Below are positions 1 through 9,927 of a stretch of 20,674 nt of DNA, one piece after another. Each line of letters begins with the position of its first letter. Within the stretch, counting starts at the first letter, position 1. The DNA comes from JBFIHF01 sp964411125 (GTDB lineage: Bacteria > Myxococcota_A > Bradymonadia > Bradymonadales > Bradymonadaceae): NCBI GenBank assembly GCA_964411125.1, contig CAYPJU010000096.1:1-20674 (forward strand). The letters are read 5' to 3'. The translations under genes and the position numbers were made by a program. Under the pieces are notes generated by a model. The model made no database searches. It saw only the letters and a list, made by a program, of their open reading frames with translations, and was not told the DNA's origin.

Positions 1-225
1 CCGCGCCGGGACGGAGCCCGGCGGTCCGCGCCGGGACGGAGCCCGGCGGTCCGCGCCGGGACGGAGCCCGGCGGTCCGCGCCGGGACGGAGCCCGGCGGT
101 CCGCGCCGGGACGGAGCCCGGCGGTCCGCGCCGGGACGGAGCCCGGCGGTCCGCGCCGGGACGGAGCCCGGCGGTCCTCGCCGGGACGGAGCCCGGCGGT
201 CCGCGCCGGAACGGAGCCCGGCGGT
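1..225. repeat. Tandem array of nine 25-bp hairpin-forming repeats (left end cut by window)
   Basis: Nine head-to-tail 25-bp units start at 1, 26, 51, 76, 101, 126, 151, 176 and 201. Units 1-7 are identical. Unit 8 has one change (CCTCG for CCGCG) and unit 9 has one change (GGAAC for GGGAC), so the decayed copies sit at the end next to the gene. Each unit holds a perfect 7-bp stem, CGCCGGG and CCCGGCG, around the loop ACGGAG. The array begins at the window edge, so its full length is unknown. It ends about 45 bp before the kinase start, close to where that gene's -35 region would lie. Confidence 0.97.
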
Positions 226-257
226 CCGTGATGGATGCCATGCCGCTCAACTTCGGC

Positions 258-269
258 TAGATTGTTCGC
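258..269 (+). promoter_or_regulatory. Putative leaderless promoter (-10 box) of the first kinase gene
   Basis: TAGATT at 258-263 matches four of six bases of the bacterial -10 consensus and is followed by exactly 6 nt before the ATG at 270, so transcription would start at or next to the A of the start codon. No Shine-Dalgarno sequence precedes the ATG. The -35 region, around 235-240, is weak. The same TAnnnT-N6-ATG arrangement occurs at deoA and the second kinase gene, which supports the reading. This is a prediction from spacing only. Confidence 0.45.
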
Positions 270-2441
270 ATGCTGTTGCCGGTCGCGGGCGAAACGTTCA
301 ACGACAAGTACGAGGTCCGATCGATCCTCGGTCAGGGCGGCTACGCCGTGGTGTACCGCGCGCTGCAGCTCGGCGCGGACCGCGACGTGGCGCTCAAGAT
401 CCTGGAACCGGGCGCGGACGGTTATGCACAGGTCATCGAATCGCGCTTCTGGCGCGAGGTGAAGATCGTGTCGCGGCTGACCGATCCCCACACGGTCACG
501 CTCTACGACTTCGGTCGCTCGTCGAACGGCCTCCTCTTCATGGCGTTCGAGTACATCCCCGGGGAGGATCTCCAGCGGGTGATGGGGCGTGCGGGACGGA
601 TGACCGAGCAGCAGACGGTCCACGTCTTGAAGCAACTGCTGGCGTCGCTGCGCGAGGCCCACGAGCACGGACTTCTGCACCGCGACCTGAAGCCGGCGAA
701 CATCCGAGTACAGGAGTTCCGCGGCGACCCGCTTTCGATCAAGCTCCTCGACTTCGGGATCGCAAAGGCGGCGAGTGGTCGTGGAAGCACGGAGATCACG
801 GAGATCGGCGAGTGGGTGGGGACCCCGCAGTACATGTCGCCCGAGCAGATTTACGGCGATGATCTGACGCCCGCCTCCGACCTCTACGCGGTCGGGTTGA
901 TCGGCTGGCAGATGCTGACCGGAGAGTCGTTCGTGAGCGGCGATCAGGTCGGCGAGCTCTTCCGGCAACACGCATCGCGGAAACCGCGAAAGCTGCCGCT
1001 CGATCTGGCGATCAGCCCGCGGCTTCGCGGGGTGATCGAGCGGCTCGTGCTGCACGACGCAAAGGCGCGTCCGCAGACCGCGGACGAGGTGCTGCGGGAG
1101 CTGCGTTCCATCGAGGACCGTCCCGAGCCCGGCGCGAAGTCCGAGCCGACGCTGCGCGAGGTGGTCCTGCCCGAGGAGCTTCTTCGTCCCGACAACGACA
1201 CGACCGACAGGGATCTCGGGCCGAGCGTCCTCGACGACCTCCCGACCCGCAAGAAGATGGAGGCGCAGCGTCGCCCCCCGCGCTCGGCACGCGAGATCCG
1301 GCAGCGGAACACGATGCTGATCGCGGGGGTGATCACGGCGGTCGCGCTCGTCGCGCTCGCCGCGATCCTCCTCACGGGCGACGACCGCGACGACGTGGGG
1401 TACCGCCCGGAAGAACAGATCGCGGCTCCGAGCGCAGCGTACGAAATCCACGAGGAGTCTGCGGACGAGAACATGCCGCTCGCGCTGCTGGAGGCCCGGC
1501 AGTCTCTCGACGACGCCGTGACGGCGGCGAGGGACAAGAATCGAATCGAAGGGTCTGGCTGCGGGCTTCCCGCCGAGGTCGGATTCTCGACGGAGCGAGC
1601 CTCGATCGACGGTGTCTTCCACGAGTGGCTGACCTACGTTCCGCCCGGCTACGACCCGGAGAAGCGGCATCCGATGATCCTCTTCTTCCACAGCATGCGG
1701 ACGGCGTCGCTCGAGTCGTTCATCCACGAGACCCGGCTCAAGGAGATCGCGGACGAGCACGGCGTCGTGATCCTCGCCCCACGTGCGCTGAAGAACCCCC
1801 GCCAGCACATCGCGGCGCGACCCTGGGTCGATCATCGGAACCGAAACCACGTCTACACGGAGATTCACGTCGTCCAGAACGCGCTTCGCAGCGTCACCGA
1901 AGACCTCTGCATCGACCCCGAGCGCCTCTACATCCATGGTCACGGTTCGGGCGGCGCGATGGCGATTCGATTCCCCTGCGTCGTCCCCGTCTCTGCGATC
2001 GCCGTCACGAGCTTTCGCCTGCCGACCGACGGAGACTGGTGCCCGTACCTGCAGCCAACGCCCACGATCTGGTTCAACGGCACGCGGGACGGCTGGTACC
2101 CGGTCGGGGGCGGAAACGACGGGCGCGACCGCGTGAGCTTCATCGACAACACGAACCTGCTCAAGGAGCGGAACGCGTGCAAGGGGCCGAGCAAGCAGCA
2201 GAGAGACGAGATCCACTACGTCTGCGAGTCGTGGTCATCGTGCGAGGCGCCGGTCACGGCGTGCCTGCACGAGTACGGGCACGACTGGCCCAACGCCCAG
2301 TACGCACAACACGAGCAGTTCTTCGTCGAGATGAAATCGGGGCCCCCCGTTCAGTTCCCGATGGAGGAGATGATCTGGGACTTCTTCGCCGAGCACGGCG
2401 TCGCGCTCTCACCTCCCGCTGACATCGTGATCGAGGAGTAG
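270..2441 (+). CDS. Membrane Ser/Thr protein kinase fused to an extracytoplasmic alpha/beta-hydrolase-like domain
   Basis: 723 residues. Residues 14-280 form a complete Hanks-type kinase: Gly-rich loop GQGGYA (21-26, third Gly replaced by Ala), catalytic K43, HRDLKPAN (137-144), DFG (161-163) and SPE (190-192). A charged juxtamembrane stretch leads to one membrane helix at about 348-368. The C-terminal part (about 430-723) resembles PHB-depolymerase/feruloyl-esterase-type alpha/beta hydrolases: VPPGYDPEKRHPMILFFHS, a possible acid in NGTRD (D607), and HEYGHDWPN with the usual catalytic His (H671). At the nucleophile elbow (GHGSGGAM, 557-564) an ungapped match to the family GLSNGGAM puts Gly where the Ser should be, so hydrolysis is doubtful. 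There is no Cys before the helix and eight after it, fitting disulfides outside the cytoplasm. Start chosen at the ATG with a -10 box 6 nt upstream. It is a paralogue of the gene at 7789. The ligand and kinase targets are unknown. Confidence 0.93.
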   Translation: MLLPVAGETFNDKYEVRSILGQGGYAVVYRALQLGADRDVALKILEPGADGYAQVIESRFWREVKIVSRLTDPHTVTLYDFGRSSNGLLFMAFEYIPGEDLQRVMGRAGRMTEQQTVHVLKQLLASLREAHEHGLLHRDLKPANIRVQEFRGDPLSIKLLDFGIAKAASGRGSTEITEIGEWVGTPQYMSPEQIYGDDLTPASDLYAVGLIGWQMLTGESFVSGDQVGELFRQHASRKPRKLPLDLAISPRLRGVIERLVLHDAKARPQTADEVLRELRSIEDRPEPGAKSEPTLREVVLPEELLRPDNDTTDRDLGPSVLDDLPTRKKMEAQRRPPRSAREIRQRNTMLIAGVITAVALVALAAILLTGDDRDDVGYRPEEQIAAPSAAYEIHEESADENMPLALLEARQSLDDAVTAARDKNRIEGSGCGLPAEVGFSTERASIDGVFHEWLTYVPPGYDPEKRHPMILFFHSMRTASLESFIHETRLKEIADEHGVVILAPRALKNPRQHIAARPWVDHRNRNHVYTEIHVVQNALRSVTEDLCIDPERLYIHGHGSGGAMAIRFPCVVPVSAIAVTSFRLPTDGDWCPYLQPTPTIWFNGTRDGWYPVGGGNDGRDRVSFIDNTNLLKERNACKGPSKQQRDEIHYVCESWSSCEAPVTACLHEYGHDWPNAQYAQHEQFFVEMKSGPPVQFPMEEMIWDFFAEHGVALSPPADIVIEE

Positions 2442-2450
2442 CGCTCTGCG

Positions 2451-2478
2451 GTTAGCGGCTAGCGGCTAGCGGCTAGCG
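2451..2478. repeat. Four tandem copies of a 7-bp repeat (GYTAGCG)
   Basis: GTTAGCG followed by three copies of GCTAGCG at 2451-2457, 2458-2464, 2465-2471 and 2472-2478, ten bases after the kinase stop codon. GCTAGC is itself a palindrome. A different 7-bp tandem array lies at 15603-15650. Confidence 0.95.
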
Positions 2479-2499
2479 GGCGGACGGTCGACCCCTCAC

Positions 2500-2598
2500 G
2501 CCGGCGTTAGCCGGCTTACGGCGCGTAGCGCCGTTGTAGCCCCGGGCGTTAGCCCGGGGGGGCGCGTAGCGCCGTTGTAGCCCGGGCGTTGGCCCGGG
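2500..2598. repeat. Cluster of five GC-rich palindromes in two alternating families
   Basis: Five short hairpins fill the gap between two convergent genes. At 2500-2515, GCCGGC flanks GTTA. At 2518-2534, ACGGCGC and GCGCCGT flank GTA. At 2540-2559, CCCCGGGC and GCCCGGGG flank GTTA. At 2561-2573, GGCGC and GCGCC flank GTA. At 2581-2598, CCCGGGC and GCCCGGG flank GTTG. The GTA-loop and GTTA-loop elements alternate, joined by the direct repeat GTTGTAG, so about 40 bp is present twice. They could terminate both convergent transcripts, or be copies of a genome-wide intergenic repeat. Confidence 0.9.
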
Positions 2599-2616
2599 GG
2601 ACGTGGGGCGGTGGCG

Positions 2617-3930
2617 CTACGATCGCGGGACGATGCGGTCGTGGATGAGGGGCTGCTGGTAGGCAGGTCCGTCGCCGAGCTGGATTGCGCTGCGGAGACG
2701 TCGGACACACTCGGCGAGGTTGGTCGAGTCGTTGTAGTGGATGTCGAGGATCGGCTCGCCGGCGACGACTTCGTCCCCGCGCTTCTTGCGGAAGACCAGG
2801 CCGACGGCTGGATCGATGTCGTCCTCTTTCTTTCGGCGGCCAGCGCCGAGCTCGAGCGCGGCGACGCCGACCTTCGTGGCGTCCATGCGGGTGATCATGC
2901 CGGTCTCCCACGCCTCGAACGGTCGTACGTTGCGGGCCTTCGGCAGGCACGCGAAATCCTCGCAGACCGTGGGGTCGCCCCCCTGCGCTTCGATCGAGCG
3001 TCGGAAGACGCGCAGGGCGGTTCCGTCGCTGAGCATCTCGCGCAGCATCGTCCGCGACTGGTCGCGGTCCTCGACCTGGCCCGCGAGGTCGAGCATCTCG
3101 ACGACGAGCTCGATGGTGAGGTCGGTGAGGTCTTGCGGGCCTTCGCCGCGCAGCGCCTCGATCGACTCGCGCACTTCCAGCGCGTTCCCGACGGTGAGCC
3201 CGAGCGGCTGGTCCATGTCGGTGAGGAGCGCGCGAACGGGGCGGCCCATCGACGCGCCGATGTCGATCATCGTCTGAGCGAGCGTGCGGGCCGACTCGAT
3301 GTCCTTCATGAACGCGCCGCTGCCGACTTTGACGTCGAGCACCAGGGCGTCGATCCCCTCGGCGAGCTTCTTCGACATGATGGAGGAAGCGATGAGGGGG
3401 ATGCAGTCGACGGTGCCCGTGACGTCGCGCAGTGCGTAGAGCTTCTTGTCGGCGGGGGCGACCTGGCCGGTCTGCCCGATGAGCGCCATCCCTTTGTCGC
3501 GCACCAGGTCGCGGAACTCCTCGCTCGTCTTGTTGACGTCGAACCCGGGGATGCTCTCGAGCTTGTCGAGGGTGCCGCCGGTGTGGCCGAGCCCCCGCCC
3601 CGAGATCATCGGGACCTTGAGCCCCGCGGCGACCGCGAGCGGCGCGAGGACGAGGGACACCTTGTCGCCGACGCCGCCGGTGGAGTGCTTGTCGACCTTG
3701 GAGCCGTGGATGTCGCTCAGGTCGAGCACTTCGCCCGAGTGCAGCATCGCGTCGGTCCACGCGGCGAGCTCTTCGGGCGCCATTCCGTTGAAGTAGACAG
3801 CCATCAGGAAGGCCGCCATCTGGTAATCGGCGACGTCTCCGTCGGTATAAGCCCGCACCAGCCAGTGGAGCTCATCGGTCGAGAGGACACCGTCGTCCCG
3901 TTTGCATTCTATCAGGTCTACGACACGCAT
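2617..3930 (-). CDS. deoA: Thymidine (pyrimidine-nucleoside) phosphorylase
   Basis: 437 residues, close to the 440 of E. coli DeoA. The enzyme cleaves thymidine or deoxyuridine with phosphate to the base and 2-deoxyribose-1-phosphate in cytoplasmic pyrimidine salvage. Visible family motifs are VDKHSTGGVGDK (79-90, phosphate site), the signature SGRGLGHTGGTLDKLESIPG (110-129), IGQTGQVAPADKKLYALRD, SSIMSKKLAEG and DVKVGSGAFM. The ATG at 3930 is the natural start (MRVVDLIECKRDDG) and has a -10-like box 6 nt upstream. The reading frame stays open for another 3.6 kb upstream, but only because it runs antisense through the repeat region of the neighbouring lipoprotein, so that extension is not coding. 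DeoA or Pdp substrate range cannot be separated by eye, and no other deo gene lies nearby. Confidence 0.95.
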   Translation of the reverse strand: MRVVDLIECKRDDGVLSTDELHWLVRAYTDGDVADYQMAAFLMAVYFNGMAPEELAAWTDAMLHSGEVLDLSDIHGSKVDKHSTGGVGDKVSLVLAPLAVAAGLKVPMISGRGLGHTGGTLDKLESIPGFDVNKTSEEFRDLVRDKGMALIGQTGQVAPADKKLYALRDVTGTVDCIPLIASSIMSKKLAEGIDALVLDVKVGSGAFMKDIESARTLAQTMIDIGASMGRPVRALLTDMDQPLGLTVGNALEVRESIEALRGEGPQDLTDLTIELVVEMLDLAGQVEDRDQSRTMLREMLSDGTALRVFRRSIEAQGGDPTVCEDFACLPKARNVRPFEAWETGMITRMDATKVGVAALELGAGRRKKEDDIDPAVGLVFRKKRGDEVVAGEPILDIHYNDSTNLAECVRRLRSAIQLGDGPAYQQPLIHDRIVPRS

Positions 3931-3936
3931 GGCCGG

Positions 3937-3965
3937 ATGGTACCCCAGCCCCGTCGCCTCGCCAA
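3937..3965 (-). promoter_or_regulatory. Putative leaderless promoter of deoA
   Basis: On the minus strand TTGGCG (3965-3960) is followed by a 17-nt spacer, TACCAT (3942-3937), then 6 nt and the deoA ATG. The spacing is ideal for a housekeeping sigma factor and would start the transcript at the ATG. No Shine-Dalgarno is present. An AT-richer stretch lies just upstream, shared with the divergent lipoprotein gene. Confidence 0.5.
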
Positions 3966-4040
3966 AATCAATATCGCGGACGATGCGCAGTAGATTTCCG
4001 TCGACCGGCAGATGCTGGTAGGTTGCAGATTCACGCTGTG

Positions 4041-4058
4041 TAAAATCGATAGGGAAGG
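4041..4058 (+). promoter_or_regulatory. -10 box and Shine-Dalgarno of the lipoprotein gene
   Basis: TAAAAT at 4041-4046 matches five of six bases of the -10 consensus, and AGGGAAGG at 4051-4058 is a Shine-Dalgarno sequence 7 nt before the ATG at 4066. No good -35 hexamer is found at 16-18 nt. The Shine-Dalgarno decides for the ATG at 4066 over an upstream in-frame start at 4012. Confidence 0.45.
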
Positions 4059-4065
4059 TTGCCGC

Positions 4066-7479
<3,414 letters not shown>

Positions 7480-7510
7480 CCCCGAAAAGATTCGTGGGTA
7501 CGTACTCCAC

Positions 7511-7528
7511 CCTGACATCGATGTCAGG
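7511..7528. other. Perfect 18-bp palindrome downstream of the lipoprotein gene
   Basis: CCTGACATCGATGTCAGG is self-complementary over all 18 bases and lies 32 bp after the lipoprotein stop codon, next to a second imperfect palindrome around GTACGTAC at 7498-7505. It has no T-tract after it and no loop, which fits a binding site for a dimeric DNA-binding protein better than a classic terminator. Its function is not shown. Confidence 0.7.
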
Positions 7529-7700
7529 AGCCTGAATCGAAGATCACAGTTTTCTGAACGACCCTAGCGACCCCTTCGGCGCAAGTGACTGTTTTTACAA
7601 GGTTTTCATTCGCTGCACCGGGATGGCACGGTTCCTGCTCAATACTCGGGCACTGGGACGCCCGACAAATCCCCAACCAGTCCAAAGCGTTCCGGGTTAG

Positions 7701-7740
7701 CTGACGCGGGTGTGTGGTGACACCCGCGTCAGTCATTTCT
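7701..7740 (+). terminator. Strong intrinsic terminator before the second kinase gene
   Basis: A perfect 13-bp stem, CTGACGCGGGTGT (7701-7713) and ACACCCGCGTCAG (7720-7732), encloses the 6-nt loop GTGGTG and is followed by TCATTTCTT. It would stop transcription arriving from the lipoprotein gene, or from an RNA starting within the gap, and insulate the kinase gene. The T-tract is interrupted, so efficiency is uncertain. Confidence 0.8.
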
Positions 7741-7776
7741 TGGCCCTGACGGGACGCGTCCGAGCCGCAAGTGCGA

Positions 7777-7788
7777 TACCATGACCCC
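7777..7788 (+). promoter_or_regulatory. Putative leaderless -10 box of the second kinase gene
   Basis: TACCAT at 7777-7782 is followed by exactly 6 nt and the ATG at 7789. The hexamer and spacing are identical to those at deoA. No convincing -35 lies 16-18 nt upstream. If this is the promoter, the alternative GTG start at 7771 would lie outside the transcript. Confidence 0.45.
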
Positions 7789-9927
7789 ATGGGTGACCAT
7801 GGCACCGACTTCAGCGGGACGATCCTCGACCAGAGGTTTCGCCTCCACCGGCTCGTCGGCGCCGGAGGGATGGGCCAGGTCTACGAAGCGACGCAGCTCT
7901 CGGTCGAGCGGCGCGTCGCCGTAAAGATCCTCCCCACCGAGCGGCTCGGAGAACGCGCGCGAGAGCGATTCTTTCGGGAAGCCCGCGCGGTCGCCGGCGT
8001 CGAACATCCCTGCATCATCCGCATCGTCGACTTCGGCGAGGACGTCGACGCCGGGCTCCTCTACCTGGCGATGGACTACGTCGAGGGCGGGTCGCTCTGG
8101 GACGTCATGCGCCACGGCGCGCTGCGCCCCGAGGTCGCGCTGCAGCTCGGGATTCGGCTCGCCGCCGGGCTCGAAGAAGCGCATCGCTCGGGCGTGGTCC
8201 ACCGCGACCTGAAGCCCGACAACGTGATGCTCTCGGTCGCCTCGGACGGACGCGTCGAGCCCGTCATCGTCGACTTCGGCATCGCCCGGATGGACGGCGC
8301 CGGGGAGCCGAGGCTCACCGAGACGGGGGAAGTCATCGGAACCCCCGGCTACATGGCGCCGGAGCAAGCGCGCGGGGGCCACGCGACGACGTCGGTCGAC
8401 CTCTATGCGCTCGGCGCGATCCTCTTCGAGGCGGTGAGCGGCCGCGAGCTCTTCCCCGCGTCGTCGGCGGTCGAGATGCTGATGCGGAAGATGCAGGAAG
8501 ACGCGCCGAGCGTCGCCGAGGCGGTAGACGGCTCGAAGGCGCTGGACCCGCGCGCGGTGGCCCTGATCGACCAGCTCGTCGCCCGCGAGGAGCGTCATCG
8601 CCCCGACACGGCGTCCGAAGTTCACGCGCGGCTCGCGACGATCCTCGGCGATCGGGTCCTCCTCACCACCGACCCCTCCAACCGCTACGCCGACTGGTTC
8701 GAGGCGACCGGAACGACGCCGCGAGAGCGGACCCTCGAGACGACGAGGCCCCGAGCTGCGGGCCGACCGACCGTCCGCGAAGCGCCGGGGAACCAGCCAC
8801 CGGGACGCTCCGCCGTCCGTTCCTTCGCGACGCTGGTCAGCGTCGCAGCCGGGGTCGCCGGTCTCCTCTTCGCGCTCTTCTGGGGAGTCAGCAGGCTGGC
8901 CGACGACCCGACCCCGCGGCCCTCCACCACGTCGGTGCCCACTCCACCGGCCGCGCCCGCCGCGGTCCTGGCGGTCCCCGAGGCACGCCCCCCCGATGTC
9001 CCGGATCTCGCCCCCTCGCCGCCGACGTGCGCACCGTTCGATTTCGAGCATGAGCTCACTGTCGGCACTCCGGTCAGCGGGACCTGGTCGTTCTATGCGC
9101 CGCGTTCGTACGACCCGTCCGTCCCCCACCCCGTCGTCGTGCTCTTCCACAACACCGGCAGCAACGCCGCCCGAGCGCGTGACGACCTCGGGTTTCGCGA
9201 ACTGGCCGACGAGCAGGGCTTCGTCTTGCTATCGCTGCAGACACCCCCGACCGAAGAGAACCAATTCGTCGGGGATCTGACGTTGCGGGCATGGCGGAAC
9301 GACTGGCCCGTCATCGTCGCGCACTTCGAGCGCGCGATGCGGTCACTGCGCGAGTCGTACTGCGTCGACCCCGAACGGATCTACGCCGTCGCTCACGGAT
9401 CCGGCGTCTTCGGGATGTGGGGTGCGTCGTGCAGAACGCGAGCCTTCGCCGCGACGGCGTCGGTAGGGGGGCGGCCCACCGGCGGAACGCTGCACAACTG
9501 CGGCCCGGAGCGACCCCAGGCCCACATCTCGATCGTCGCCAAAGAAGACGAGAAGTTCCCCATCGACGGAGGCGCGACCCCGTGCCGGCCCGACGTCGAG
9601 GCGCCCGACCGAGAAGAATCCGACGAGCTCTGGAAAACGCGCAACGGATGCGGGGGCAAACCCCGGCCATACCCCACCGACCCCGACGGCGACTGCCGCA
9701 CGTGGTCCTGCGAACGTCCCTACGTGAGCTGCGTCCCCGACGGTCCAGGCGGTTGGGGGACCGACGTTCGGCGCACCGAAGATCTCTCCGTGCAGGTCGC
9801 CGAGATGTTCCTGGAGATCGCCGACTGCGAGGTACTGGAGTCCGACTTTCCGTTCGCGCGGGTCGCGTGGTCTTTCCTGAAGGACTACCGCAGCGCGTCG
9901 AGCGAAGAGGTCAGAACGCCAGATTGA
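7789..9927 (+). CDS. Second membrane Ser/Thr kinase with a degenerate hydrolase-like ectodomain
   Basis: 712 residues from ATG 7789; a GTG at 7771 would add six. The kinase (about 17-285) is intact: GAGGMGQV (24-31), K46, HRDLKPDN (138-145), DFG (162-164), GTPGYMAPE. One membrane helix spans about 347-368, followed by a Pro-rich linker (372-412). Residues 414-712 are homologous to the ectodomain of the kinase at 270 and to PHB-depolymerase-type alpha/beta hydrolases (YDPSVPHPVVVLFHNTGSN, VDPERIYAVAHGSG). The Ser nucleophile position is Gly within AHGSG (535-539). Where the family has catalytic GHxWP there is GGWG (654-657), so the His is also gone. It has ten Cys in the ectodomain and one (C75) in the cytoplasmic part. 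I infer a receptor kinase whose outer domain binds rather than cleaves. Its last 17 bp overlap the convergent fadL-like gene. Confidence 0.92.
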   Translation: MGDHGTDFSGTILDQRFRLHRLVGAGGMGQVYEATQLSVERRVAVKILPTERLGERARERFFREARAVAGVEHPCIIRIVDFGEDVDAGLLYLAMDYVEGGSLWDVMRHGALRPEVALQLGIRLAAGLEEAHRSGVVHRDLKPDNVMLSVASDGRVEPVIVDFGIARMDGAGEPRLTETGEVIGTPGYMAPEQARGGHATTSVDLYALGAILFEAVSGRELFPASSAVEMLMRKMQEDAPSVAEAVDGSKALDPRAVALIDQLVAREERHRPDTASEVHARLATILGDRVLLTTDPSNRYADWFEATGTTPRERTLETTRPRAAGRPTVREAPGNQPPGRSAVRSFATLVSVAAGVAGLLFALFWGVSRLADDPTPRPSTTSVPTPPAAPAAVLAVPEARPPDVPDLAPSPPTCAPFDFEHELTVGTPVSGTWSFYAPRSYDPSVPHPVVVLFHNTGSNAARARDDLGFRELADEQGFVLLSLQTPPTEENQFVGDLTLRAWRNDWPVIVAHFERAMRSLRESYCVDPERIYAVAHGSGVFGMWGASCRTRAFAATASVGGRPTGGTLHNCGPERPQAHISIVAKEDEKFPIDGGATPCRPDVEAPDREESDELWKTRNGCGGKPRPYPTDPDGDCRTWSCERPYVSCVPDGPGGWGTDVRRTEDLSVQVAEMFLEIADCEVLESDFPFARVAWSFLKDYRSASSEEVRTPD

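Larger units (their letters stand above)
7480..7788. other. 309-bp intergenic region with palindromes and a terminator, no convincing gene
   Basis: The gap lies between two plus-strand genes. Its centre (about 7540-7700) is visibly richer in A and T than the surrounding coding DNA. It holds an imperfect palindrome around GTACGTAC (7498-7505), a perfect 18-bp palindrome (7511-7528), a small hairpin TCGGGC/GCCCGA near 7657-7676, a strong 13-bp-stem terminator (7701-7740), and the -10-like box of the next gene (7777-7782). A 93-codon minus-strand frame crosses it but resembles nothing known and runs through the terminator and into the kinase start, so it is not called. Confidence 0.7.

Noticed and set aside
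1..225. CRISPR array
   Set aside because: Units are contiguous 25-bp copies with no spacers between them.
4012..4065. 18-codon upstream extension of the lipoprotein
   Set aside because: It would hide the signal peptide and covers the -10 box and Shine-Dalgarno.
7600..7700. tRNA or 6S RNA gene
   Set aside because: A stretch like AAATCCCCAACC recalls a T-arm, but no acceptor stem, anticodon arm or 6S-like central bubble could be built.
7524..7805. 93-residue minus-strand ORF between lipoprotein and kinase
   Set aside because: No recognisable family or ribosome binding site. It reads through the terminator hairpin and overlaps the kinase start.
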